Assembly (NCBI GenBank): GCA_036003885.1
Contig: DASYSA010000362.1
Location: 1 to 5,491 of the forward strand
From: DASYSA01 sp036003885
GTDB taxonomy: Bacteria; Acidobacteriota; Blastocatellia; UBA7656
Direction of reading: 5' to 3'
Length of the DNA: 5,491 nt
In this document: positions 1 through 5,072 of the stretch, piece by piece
How the letters are laid out: every line of letters begins with the position of its first letter
Numbering within the stretch: the first letter of the stretch is position 1
Notes under the pieces: generated by a model
The model's database searches: none
Seen by the model: only the letters and a program-made list of their open reading frames with translations
Told to the model about the DNA's origin: nothing
Translations under genes and position numbers: made by a program

Positions 1-22
1 CTTCTCTCTCAACACTTTTTAC

Positions 23-71
23 TCAGCACTCACTACTCCGCACTCACTACTCAGCACTCAGCACTCAGCAC
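23..71. repeat. Heptamer tandem repeat, 7 units
   Basis: Seven consecutive 7-bp units read TCAGCAC, TCACTAC, TCCGCAC, TCACTAC, TCAGCAC, TCAGCAC, TCAGCAC with no indel. The array ends five bases before the stop codon of the minus-strand gene that finishes at 77, so it lies in that gene's 3' untranslated region if the transcript extends. It shows no hairpin with a T-run and so does not look like an intrinsic terminator. A second, unrelated heptamer array lies at 1694-1728. Unit copy number in such arrays can change by replication slippage; whether this one varies is unknown. Confidence 0.9.
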
Positions 72-76
72 TCCTT

Positions 77-1414
77 CTATCTGGCCGCTGTGGTTTCGGC
101 CCTGAGATTTTGACTGTCGATCGTGTAATCCAACCAACCGATCATCATCTCTTCCCAGGTCTGCGGACCCCAACGCACTTCTTTGGTTGGGTCGGGATTG
201 AACTTGTTCCGCTCGGAATTATCATGGTGAGCGAGACAGTCTATCCGGCTGCCCTTCGGCGCCGCTATCGGCTCCTTCAGCAGGTATGTGAGCTGCCAGT
301 TGAAGTCATAGCGAGGCACGCTTAACAGAATCTTCGAAGTCCCGTCCGGTAAGACCAGCTTGTACTGGAAGTCCTTGCCGCGAACGTGCATATGCGGCAT
401 GAAACTCACGATATGGCTGTCTTCCTTGAAAGTGAAAGAAGACTTCGATTCGTAGTTCGGCTCGCCGGGCGGAATCGCCAGATTGCCGTAGACGGCACCG
501 GTGGTGATGACGCGCTTCTCAACCGGCTCTTTGGAAAAGTAGAGCCCGACGGCGGTTCGGTCCTTTGAAGCCTGGCCGTTGGTCGTGTAGTGCATTTGGA
601 AGATCAGCACTGAGCCCTTCTTGATCAACTTCGCCTGGCCCGGCTTCAAGTGCAGCGGGCTCATCCCGGGCGCCCAGCCTATGAGCATCCCGTCTGGATT
701 ATTGCCTCGGTTGCCGGGCGATCCCTGGCCCTGTCTGGCTGAGGTCTCTTCTCCGCCTGTCCTTTGGCCGGCGCCGAAACGAATCTCCCCGGCCGGCGGC
801 AAGGGCCCCTGACCAGGTTCGCGCACGCTGACGATCACGTGATGGACGACCGCGGGGTCGCCTCGCTTGATCTCAGCAAACTGGACGTACTTGTCCTCGG
901 TGAAGTTTGTCGGCACGGCGAAATGTCTGTAGGCCACGACGCCATCCGAGGGCACACTCGCCTCTTCAGTCATCGCCAATATCACGTCGGGTGTGCCCAG
1001 CTTCCACCCTTCGACTGGGAATTTAGGAAGGGCAGGCATATCCTTCGCGTCACCCTCTTTTGCGCCGCCATCGACCCACTGGACGATGGTATCGATCTCC
1101 TTCTGAGAGAGGCGACGTTCGTTGGAGAACTCGCCGTAGTGCGGGTCTGCGAGCCAGGGTGGCATTACGCGCTGGACTACAGCTTCGCGAATCGATCTTG
1201 CCCAGGGCCGCGCGTCCTTATAAGTGAGCAATGGCATCGGCGCCATTTCGCCTGTGCGATGGCAGGTAGCGCAATTCCTGTGCAGAATCGGTGCAACGTC
1301 TTTGGTGAATGTGACCGCAGATGGTCCGCCATTGGCGCTACCGGACCATTGGACCGCGAAGAGCACGGCTATGACCAGGCTCAAACCGAAGCAGAATTGG
1401 CAGGCACGTTTCAT
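77..1414 (-). CDS. Secreted cytochrome c / type II copper monooxygenase-like (PHM/DBM-fold) protein
   Basis: The protein is 445 aa. Residues 1-27 are a Sec-type signal peptide (MKR n-region, hydrophobic core about 9-21, probable cleavage near SGSA/NG), so it should act in the periplasm. Residues 34-120 form a small cytochrome c domain with the haem site CATCH at 48-52 and candidate axial Met at 57, 60 or 84 (MPPW). Residues about 140-430 match the two-copper core of peptidylglycine/dopamine beta-monooxygenases. Candidate CuH ligands are H191, H192 and H275 (QMHY); candidate CuM ligands are H341, H343 (PHMH) and M423 or M424 (WEEMM). The ligand spacings (83, 66, 80) resemble those of PHM (64, 70, 70). 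A Gly/Arg/Asn-rich stretch at 200-240 looks like an inserted loop. The inferred role is copper-dependent oxidation of an unknown substrate, with the haem passing electrons. The start at 1414 was preferred over an in-frame ATG at 1456 because it has a strong ribosome site and gives a clean signal peptide. Databases may label such proteins thiol-disulfide isomerase or hypothetical. Confidence 0.88.
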   Translation of the reverse strand: MKRACQFCFGLSLVIAVLFAVQWSGSANGGPSAVTFTKDVAPILHRNCATCHRTGEMAPMPLLTYKDARPWARSIREAVVQRVMPPWLADPHYGEFSNERRLSQKEIDTIVQWVDGGAKEGDAKDMPALPKFPVEGWKLGTPDVILAMTEEASVPSDGVVAYRHFAVPTNFTEDKYVQFAEIKRGDPAVVHHVIVSVREPGQGPLPPAGEIRFGAGQRTGGEETSARQGQGSPGNRGNNPDGMLIGWAPGMSPLHLKPGQAKLIKKGSVLIFQMHYTTNGQASKDRTAVGLYFSKEPVEKRVITTGAVYGNLAIPPGEPNYESKSSFTFKEDSHIVSFMPHMHVRGKDFQYKLVLPDGTSKILLSVPRYDFNWQLTYLLKEPIAAPKGSRIDCLAHHDNSERNKFNPDPTKEVRWGPQTWEEMMIGWLDYTIDSQNLRAETTAAR

Positions 1415-1419
1415 ACAGA

Positions 1420-1427
1420 CTCCCTCC
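1420..1427 (-). promoter_or_regulatory. Shine-Dalgarno site fixing the start at 1414
   Basis: On the minus strand GGAGGGAG lies directly upstream of ATG 1414, with seven bases between GGAGG+G and the start codon. This is the strongest ribosome site near the gene. It supports starting 14 codons downstream of the longest ORF, whose first residues (MESKPANLYT) do not look like an export signal. Confidence 0.8.
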
Positions 1428-1640
1428 GTGTATAGGTTCGCGGGTTTTGATTCCACTGTGAGAATACAGCAACAACTATCAAGCCGGTAGACTAATCGCG
1501 GGTATGATTAGCATGGATCTCGAGCGCGCGACTTCCTGCAACTTCAAGGGCGGCCTCGCGCCAAGCCGGTATTATTGCGTCTAACTGCGGGGTACGTTGG
1601 TTAATGTAGCTTCATGAAGTGCCACCTGTCAAACAAAAGG

Positions 1641-1672
1641 AATTGCGAACTTCGAATTGCGAATTCGAATTC
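1641..1672. repeat. 13/14-bp tandem repeat rich in AATTGCGAA
   Basis: AATTGCGAA occurs at 1641-1649 and 1655-1663, and TTCGAATT occurs at 1651-1658 and 1664-1671. The spacing gives about two and a third copies of a 13- to 14-bp unit. The units are partly self-complementary (TTCGAA, GAATTC). There is no coding potential. Confidence 0.8.
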
Positions 1673-1693
1673 CCCGGACCCTGAAAGCAGAAC

Positions 1694-1736
1694 GAGAAAC
1701 GCGAAACGCGAAACGAGAAACGCGAAACGTTTCTCG
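1694..1736. repeat. Heptamer array GAGAAAC/GCGAAAC ending in a hairpin
   Basis: Five perfect-register heptamers (GAGAAAC, GCGAAAC, GCGAAAC, GAGAAAC, GCGAAAC) span 1694-1728. The last ones form a perfect 9-bp inverted repeat with the sequence that follows: CGAGAAACG at 1714-1722 pairs with CGTTTCTCG at 1728-1736 across a 5-base loop. The array lies 49 bp past the stop of the minus-strand cyclase gene, so on its transcript it would be a 3' stem-loop. There is no U-tract, so it is not a classical intrinsic terminator, though it could protect or end the transcript. Confidence 0.85.
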
Positions 1737-1784
1737 TCTCGGCGCCCCTATCGAGCTTAGTCCCACTGCCCTGCCGCTCTGATC

Positions 1785-2591
1785 TCAATGCACGGCGATC
1801 GGGGCGACTGTCGAGCCGGTGCCACCCTTGATCTTGAGTGGTTGCATTATGAAGGCGAACTCGAAGACGCGCCTGGACGCAAGCTCGTCGAGCTTCAGAC
1901 TCTCCAGCAGATGTATGCCGTTCACCACGAGCATGATCTGGTGGACGGGAAGCGAGACGTTCGGATCCGGGTTGGGATTCACCTCAACCGATACGTTGTC
2001 GGCTCCGACCAGCATTGGATCCTGCTTCGCTAGCCACTCGGCAGCGCCGACACCGATCCCAGGACCGCCCTTTGCGAACCGAGCGCTATCCTTCTCCCAG
2101 AGCTTGCCCCAACCGGTGTGGATGATGACCGCATCACCACTGTGGAGTTTCAGCTTCTGGTTTGACAGCGCCTGCTCGAGGTCTCGCGCGCTGATCTCGT
2201 AGGTGTCAGGCAGGATCTCGACACCCTTCAACGCGGCCACGTCTATCAAGACGCCGCGAGTGATGAGCGCGCCGACATTCTCGATGCCAAGCTTCTCGAA
2301 GCCATTCCGGGTCGCCGTTTCGTCAAGCTTGAAGCAGTTGTACATGCTCTGGCCGATGGTCTGGTGCGCAAAGCCGTCAAACTGAGTGCCCACCTGGCCG
2401 ATTTCGCTGATGACAAGTTCTTCGTTGCTTCCCCGGCGATTCGACTGCGGATTCATGAAGGTGCGTTTTGTATGCAGGTCGAAATGCCGCGTCCCAAAGA
2501 GAGGCATCGCAGAGTGGAGCACGTGGCCCAGTTCTATCACCTCGCCGGTCTGGACCAGCTTTATTGCTCGCAGCACGCTTTCGGGCTTCAT
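1785..2591 (-). CDS. Cyclase-family (kynurenine formamidase-like) metal-dependent hydrolase, variant metal site
   Basis: The protein is 268 aa, with no signal peptide, and is expected in the cytoplasm. It has the hallmarks of the Cyclase family (PF04199; relatives are KynB-type arylformamidases and other amide or lactone hydrolases): the VGTQFDGFAH segment at 67-76, GDAVIIHTGW at 152-161, the LVGADNVSVE segment at 194-203, VHQIM...GIHLLE at 216-230, and GTGSTVAPIAV near the C-terminus. Canonical members have HxGTHxDxPxH. Here the first and second His are Gln (Q66, Q70), while D72 and H76 remain; H217 and E230 are further ligand or catalytic candidates. GTQ variants are known among family members of unassigned function, so the substrate cannot be named. 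ATG 2591 is the first in-frame start; its best ribosome site, GAGGA, is about 12 bases upstream, slightly far. No kynurenine-pathway neighbours are visible. Confidence 0.87.
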   Translation of the reverse strand: MKPESVLRAIKLVQTGEVIELGHVLHSAMPLFGTRHFDLHTKRTFMNPQSNRRGSNEELVISEIGQVGTQFDGFAHQTIGQSMYNCFKLDETATRNGFEKLGIENVGALITRGVLIDVAALKGVEILPDTYEISARDLEQALSNQKLKLHSGDAVIIHTGWGKLWEKDSARFAKGGPGIGVGAAEWLAKQDPMLVGADNVSVEVNPNPDPNVSLPVHQIMLVVNGIHLLESLKLDELASRRVFEFAFIMQPLKIKGGTGSTVAPIAVH

Positions 2592-3041
2592 GTGATTGCC
2601 CGATCCTCGTTGGTCGCCGGCTCCCCACTTCGAGGGACAGCGTTCAGAGTCGGAGGGTGGCCGTCACGATTGCGCGTGAGCTGTAGTTAGAACAGTTGCG
2701 TATGTGATAACGATCAACGGTAGATATCTGGCAATTGGTCGCATGGTAATTCCTCGATTGTGAACAACCAATGAAGCCTGTATGGCCTCCGCTTGCATCA
2801 AAACGCGCTACCAAATTACAGCATTCAAACTCGAGTTGGCCTTTGGTGAGTTGGGATTCTTCACCCATTCGTCCGCATCCAACGAGAGAAATGCGGTCTG
2901 TGGTCCTGGTCTGCGAGCGCAAGTTTACTACGCGCCTCCCACGAATCAAAGACGGAAGGGGTCTGTCAACCAGTCGGCCGATGGCCACCACAGAAGAGAA
3001 CCCGAGTGAAGACAAAGAGCGGCGCGGCGCGGACCAGGAAA
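2592..3041. other. Intergenic, no supported gene
   Basis: Several ORFs of 70-120 codons cross this stretch on both strands (for example minus 2644-3015 and plus 2771-3100). They overlap one another, lack good ribosome sites and have no recognisable motifs. The promoter of the minus-strand cyclase gene must lie here or close by, but I could not pick a convincing -35/-10 pair. Confidence 0.6.
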
Positions 3042-3063
3042 GCTCCGGGCGTCAGCCCGGAGC
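3042..3063. repeat. Strong REP-like hairpin
   Basis: GCTCCGGGC (3042-3050) and GCCCGGAGC (3055-3063) form a perfect 9-bp GC-rich stem around the loop GTCA. No T-run follows on either strand, so an intrinsic terminator is unlikely. Short GC-rich palindromes of this kind are typical intergenic REP elements; copy number in the genome cannot be judged from one window. Confidence 0.8.
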
Positions 3064-3067
3064 ACTG

Positions 3068-3097
3068 GTGTTTGGCCATTTTGCTTGGGGCAAACAC
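3068..3097. repeat. Second hairpin adjacent to the REP-like palindrome
   Basis: GTGTTTG (3068-3074) is complementary to CAAACAC (3091-3097), a 7-bp stem with a 16-base loop. It begins four bases after the preceding hairpin, so the two may be parts of one repeated element. Confidence 0.6.
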
Positions 3098-3121
3098 TGA
3101 CGCCTTCATTCATTTGGTCCC

Positions 3122-3149
3122 GAACCCCGTAGGGGTTCAATGTTTGTAG
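3122..3149 (+). repeat. Hairpin repeat unit 1 (plus orientation)
   Basis: GAACCCC-GTA-GGGGTTC (3122-3138) is a perfect 7-bp stem with a 3-base loop, followed by the tail AATGTTTGTAG (3139-3149). The same tail, in reverse complement, precedes units 4 and 5. After it comes ACGACCGC (3153-3160), which also accompanies units 3 and 4. Confidence 0.9.
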
Positions 3150-3170
3150 AAGACGACCGCGGACGGGCAC

Positions 3171-3197
3171 CGACCCCGGAGGGGTCGTATGTGCGAT
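3171..3197 (+). repeat. Hairpin repeat unit 2 (plus orientation, diverged tail)
   Basis: CGACCCC-GGA-GGGGTCG (3171-3187) is a perfect 7-bp stem. The tail is diverged (TATGTGCGAT instead of AATGTTTGTAG). The upstream ACGACCGC at 3153-3160 corresponds to the flank of units 3 and 4. Its stem starts 49 bp after that of unit 1. Confidence 0.85.
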
Positions 3198-3220
3198 CGA
3201 ACTACTCAATAGCCCCGCCA

Positions 3221-3252
3221 CATTTCACCCCTACGGGGTGAGAGGCGGTCGT
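3221..3252 (-). repeat. Hairpin repeat unit 3 (minus orientation)
   Basis: TCACCCC-TAC-GGGGTGA (3225-3241) is a perfect stem, followed by GAGGCGGTCGT. The whole 32-bp stretch is identical to 3269-3300. The conserved CTACAAA part of the leading tail is missing here, so this unit is truncated on its left. Confidence 0.9.
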
Positions 3253-3261
3253 TGGCGCGTG

Positions 3262-3300
3262 CTACAAACATTTCACCCCTACGGGGTGAGAGGCGGTCGT
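3262..3300 (-). repeat. Hairpin repeat unit 4 (minus orientation, complete)
   Basis: The unit consists of CTACAAACATT (3262-3272), the stem TCACCCC-TAC-GGGGTGA (3273-3289) and GAGGCGGTCGT (3290-3300). It begins 9 variable bases after unit 3 and is followed by 9 different bases before unit 5, giving an exact 48-bp stem-to-stem period. Confidence 0.92.
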
Positions 3301-3309
3301 CGCCAAGTC

Positions 3310-3337
3310 CTACAAACATTCAACCACTACGTGGTTG
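3310..3337 (-). repeat. Hairpin repeat unit 5 (minus orientation, compensated stem)
   Basis: CTACAAACATT (3310-3320) is followed by CAACCAC-TAC-GTGGTTG (3321-3337). Relative to the other units the stem sequence has changed on both arms, yet all seven pairs are kept. The 3' flank has diverged. Stem spacing from unit 4 is 48 bp. Confidence 0.9.
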
Positions 3338-3386
3338 GACACCAACTCCGTTGTTGTGGCTTGCCTGCGGGCCGTAGTGCTGTCCT

Positions 3387-3583
3387 GGGAGGCTCGGTAT
3401 GAAGAATCCACCAACTTCAGGAGTGCCCTGATGACTGTTTGTCCCAGGCGATGAAAGGGTGCTTTAATGCAAACGGCTGATATCGCTTCTGTAAAGACCT
3501 TTGAGACAAGAAACAGAGCCAATCTCACTGCCGCGCCGACGATACAGGAGCAGGTGATGCCTGCTACTCATCATGAGCCATAG
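3387..3583 (+). promoter_or_regulatory. Candidate translated leader with micro-ORFs upstream of the methyltransferase
   Basis: Four short ORFs follow one another: 3399-3431 (MKNPPTSGVP), 3431-3454 (MTVCPRR), 3451-3480 (MKGCFNANG) and 3467-3583 (38 aa, ending MPATHHEP). The first two share a TGATG stop-start and the second and third an ATGA. The last ends 11 bases inside the methyltransferase gene, whose ATG is at 3573. Shine-Dalgarno-like sites precede several starts at normal distance: GGGAGG 3387-3392, AGGAG 3419-3423, AAAGGG 3454-3459, and AGGAG 3546-3550 before an internal ATG at 3557. This could be a translationally coupled leader, or the remains of a decayed gene: the frame of the second micro-ORF is open upstream to beyond 3310. 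Chance is also possible. Confidence 0.35.
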
Positions 3584-4331
3584 ACTGATTCTCATCGTCC
3601 TCTCACTCTTGTTAGTACCGGCTCTCGCTCACCTGCAAGTCGAAACGGATCCGGCGGCATTACGGTCTCCTCAGCAATCGACTCGGGACCAGAAATACGA
3701 AACTCGTGCAATTCACGACCCCGATGGCATCGGCAAGTTCTATATGGGGCGCGAAATCGCGCACGTGATGGGTCACGAAGGCGCGGCCTGGCTTGAGCGC
3801 CGTGAGCGGCTGGAAACCGAGACGCCCGACGAGGTCGTCCGCCAGATGAGGCTCAAGCCAACTGATGTCGTAGCAGACATCGGCGCAGGCACCGGTTACT
3901 TCTCGTTTCGCCTCAGCAAGGTCGTGCCGCAAGGCAAGGTTTACGCCGTCGACATTCAACCGGAAATGCTGGCGATCATCGAGAGGCGAAAGGGGACACT
4001 AGGGACAGGAAATGTAGTGGGGGTGCTTGGAACTGAGATGGATACGAAGCTGCCCACACAGGCGGTTGATGTTGCCTTGCTGGTCGATGCCTATCACGAA
4101 TTCTCCTACCCGCGAGAGATGATGGAGAGCATCGTTCGAAGCCTCAAGCCCGGGGGACGCGTCGTCCAGGTCGAATATCGCGCTGAGGATCCCGACGTGC
4201 CTATCAAACGACTACACAAAATGTCCGTCGACCAGGCACGCAAAGAGATGGCGGTGGTCGGCCTGGTTTGGAAGGAAACGAAGGCTTTTCTCCCGCAACA
4301 ACATTTCCTCGTTTATGAGAAGCCCAAATAA
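3573..4331 (+). CDS. Exported class I SAM-dependent methyltransferase
   Basis: The protein is 252 aa. Residues 1-19 form a Sec-type signal peptide (MSHR, hydrophobic 5-18, cleavage motif ALA at 17-19), which predicts a periplasmic or anchored enzyme. The Rossmann-fold methyltransferase domain covers about 85-200: motif I ADIGAGTGYF at 101-110 binds SAM, the acidic residue of motif II is D127 in VYAVDIQPEM, motif IV is DVALLVDAYHEF at 166-177, and LKPGGRVV at 191-198 is the post-IV loop. A conserved segment before the fold (YMGREIAHVMGHEGAAWLERRER, about 57-79) resembles a subgroup of bacterial methyltransferases of unknown substrate. The start is ambiguous: no ribosome site lies at normal distance from ATG 3573. 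The best one (AGGAG at 3546-3550) suits a small overlapping ORF starting at 3557, so translation may be coupled. The substrate is unknown. The family call is firm; the location rests on the signal peptide. Confidence 0.88.
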   Translation: MSHRLILIVLSLLLVPALAHLQVETDPAALRSPQQSTRDQKYETRAIHDPDGIGKFYMGREIAHVMGHEGAAWLERRERLETETPDEVVRQMRLKPTDVVADIGAGTGYFSFRLSKVVPQGKVYAVDIQPEMLAIIERRKGTLGTGNVVGVLGTEMDTKLPTQAVDVALLVDAYHEFSYPREMMESIVRSLKPGGRVVQVEYRAEDPDVPIKRLHKMSVDQARKEMAVVGLVWKETKAFLPQQHFLVYEKPK

Positions 4332-4334
4332 ACG

Positions 4335-4352
4335 GCCTCCGCGGATCGAGGC
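4335..4352 (+). terminator. Weak stem-loop after the methyltransferase gene
   Basis: GCCTC (4335-4339) and GAGGC (4348-4352) form a 5-bp stem with an 8-base loop just after the TAA stop. There is no following T-run, so this is only a weak candidate for transcript ending. Confidence 0.2.
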
Positions 4353-4423
4353 ACGCGAGGTTGATTAAGGAGCGCTGATCGCATTTCTGAGAACGCTGTG
4401 ATCGCTTACGTCCCTTCTCATTA

Positions 4424-4619
4424 ACACCCCACTTCAGTGGGGTGCCGGGTGGGGGAACAGCACTGGCTGAACCGTTTTAACGGTTTCCGATCCGCCCAAA
4501 GGTGAGCTGAATCTTCCGTGCAGAATCTGTCGCGGAAGCCGGTGGCTGACACAACGGGAGGAAACCGTTAAAACGGTTCTGTCGTAACCCCGGCACAGAC
4601 ACCCCACTGAAGTGGGGTT
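4424..4619. repeat. Dyad-symmetric nested palindrome element, about 195 bp
   Basis: Two palindromes occur on the left and recur in reverse order on the right. The outer pair is CACCCCACT-TC-AGTGGGGTG (4425-4444) and ACCCCACT-GA-AGTGGGGT (4601-4618). The inner pair is AACCGTT-TT-AACGGTT (4470-4485) and AACCGTT-AA-AACGGTT (4563-4578). The right half is the reverse complement of the left in these parts; the linkers (25 and 22 bp) share TGCCGGG only. The centre has a further stem, CTTCCG (4513-4518) with CGGAAG (4533-4538), near the dyad axis. It has no credible ORF and no target-site duplication visible by eye. A MITE-like or REPIN-like non-autonomous element, or a structured RNA, would both fit. 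Confidence 0.85.
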
Positions 4620-5057
4620 TGACATTTCTCCTTGTGAGCGGCCAGCGTAGATTCTATTTGACTATCTAACCTCGATCCCGACTCTTCATCTCAGCCGCCA
4701 TGGGGGCAAGACCGGACAGGTTAAGAAACAGGGTTTCTGGATGGATGCGGCTCGATTATGTTTCAGTGTATCGTAGGCCTCGATCTATCGAGCTGCTGCA
4801 GATCAGAACCGCAGCCAATCTACACGACCTCCGGGCACTTAGCAAGAGCCTGAAAGTTGGAACCTTGTGGACATGCGTTGAAGCCGAGTGATATTAATTC
4901 TCCGGCGGAAGCTCGACTCGAATCGAAGTGGCCGCGTTTCGTTATTGGGCTGCGTCAGACGGCGCAGGCTGAGTTTCTCGCGTCGCGACACGGGCGTTTC
5001 GAGTCCAGCCGGTTCCAACAGGTTAGGTTTTTATCTTCCTCAAAAGTCGTTGTAACC
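4620..5057. other. Intergenic, no firm gene
   Basis: The only ORF of note is plus 4700-4891 (63 codons), which lacks a ribosome site. Its C-terminal half (LLQIRTAANLHDLRALSKSL) faintly resembles the mid-part of HigB/RelE-type toxins, but the rest does not, so it is not called. A TTGACA at 4619-4624 has no matching -10 at a usable distance. The promoter of the downstream beta-propeller gene is presumably here but could not be located. Confidence 0.5.
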
Positions 5058-5064
5058 GAAAGGG
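5058..5064 (+). promoter_or_regulatory. Ribosome binding site of the YVTN-like gene
   Basis: GAAAGGG lies eight bases before ATG 5073. It supports that start, which also places a well-formed signal peptide at the N-terminus. Confidence 0.6.
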
Positions 5065-5072
5065 CCCACGAT

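Larger units (their letters stand above)
1415..1784. other. Intergenic gap between two minus-strand genes
   Basis: No convincing ORF lies here. The gap holds the ribosome site of the downstream gene, a short inverted repeat CTAATC...GATTAG (1492-1497 and 1506-1511, 8-base loop) that could be an operator but is short enough to be chance, and two short-period repeats (1641-1672 and 1694-1736). I saw no clear -35/-10 pair. The gap and repeats argue against tight co-transcription of the cyclase and cytochrome genes. Confidence 0.7.

Noticed and set aside
764..1435. Plus-strand ORF of 223 codons
   Set aside because: It is antisense to the cytochrome/copper protein, has no recognisable motif, and is explained by the codon pattern of the real gene on the other strand.
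2644..3015. Minus-strand ORF of 123 codons
   Set aside because: Composition is not protein-like, there is no ribosome site or motif, and it competes with equally long plus-strand ORFs at the same place.
3221..3337. CRISPR-like array
   Set aside because: Repeats are spaced by only 9 bases, differ in stem sequence and occur in both orientations. There are no cas genes. REP-type hairpins explain it better.
3310..3528. Minus-strand ORF of 72 codons
   Set aside because: It overlaps the fifth hairpin unit and has no ribosome site or recognisable domain.
4434..4625. Minus-strand ORF of 63 codons
   Set aside because: It lies wholly inside the palindromic element and encodes its inverted repeats; no protein-like features.
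4619..4663. Promoter with -35 TTGACA (4619-4624) or TTGACT (4658-4663)
   Set aside because: No -10-like hexamer lies 16-18 bases downstream of either one, and the first overlaps the end of the palindromic element.
4700..4891. Possible HigB/RelE toxin remnant
   Set aside because: Only about 20 residues (LLQIRTAANLHDLRALSKSL) recall the family. There is no ribosome site, no antitoxin partner and no conserved C-terminal strand, so the match may be chance.
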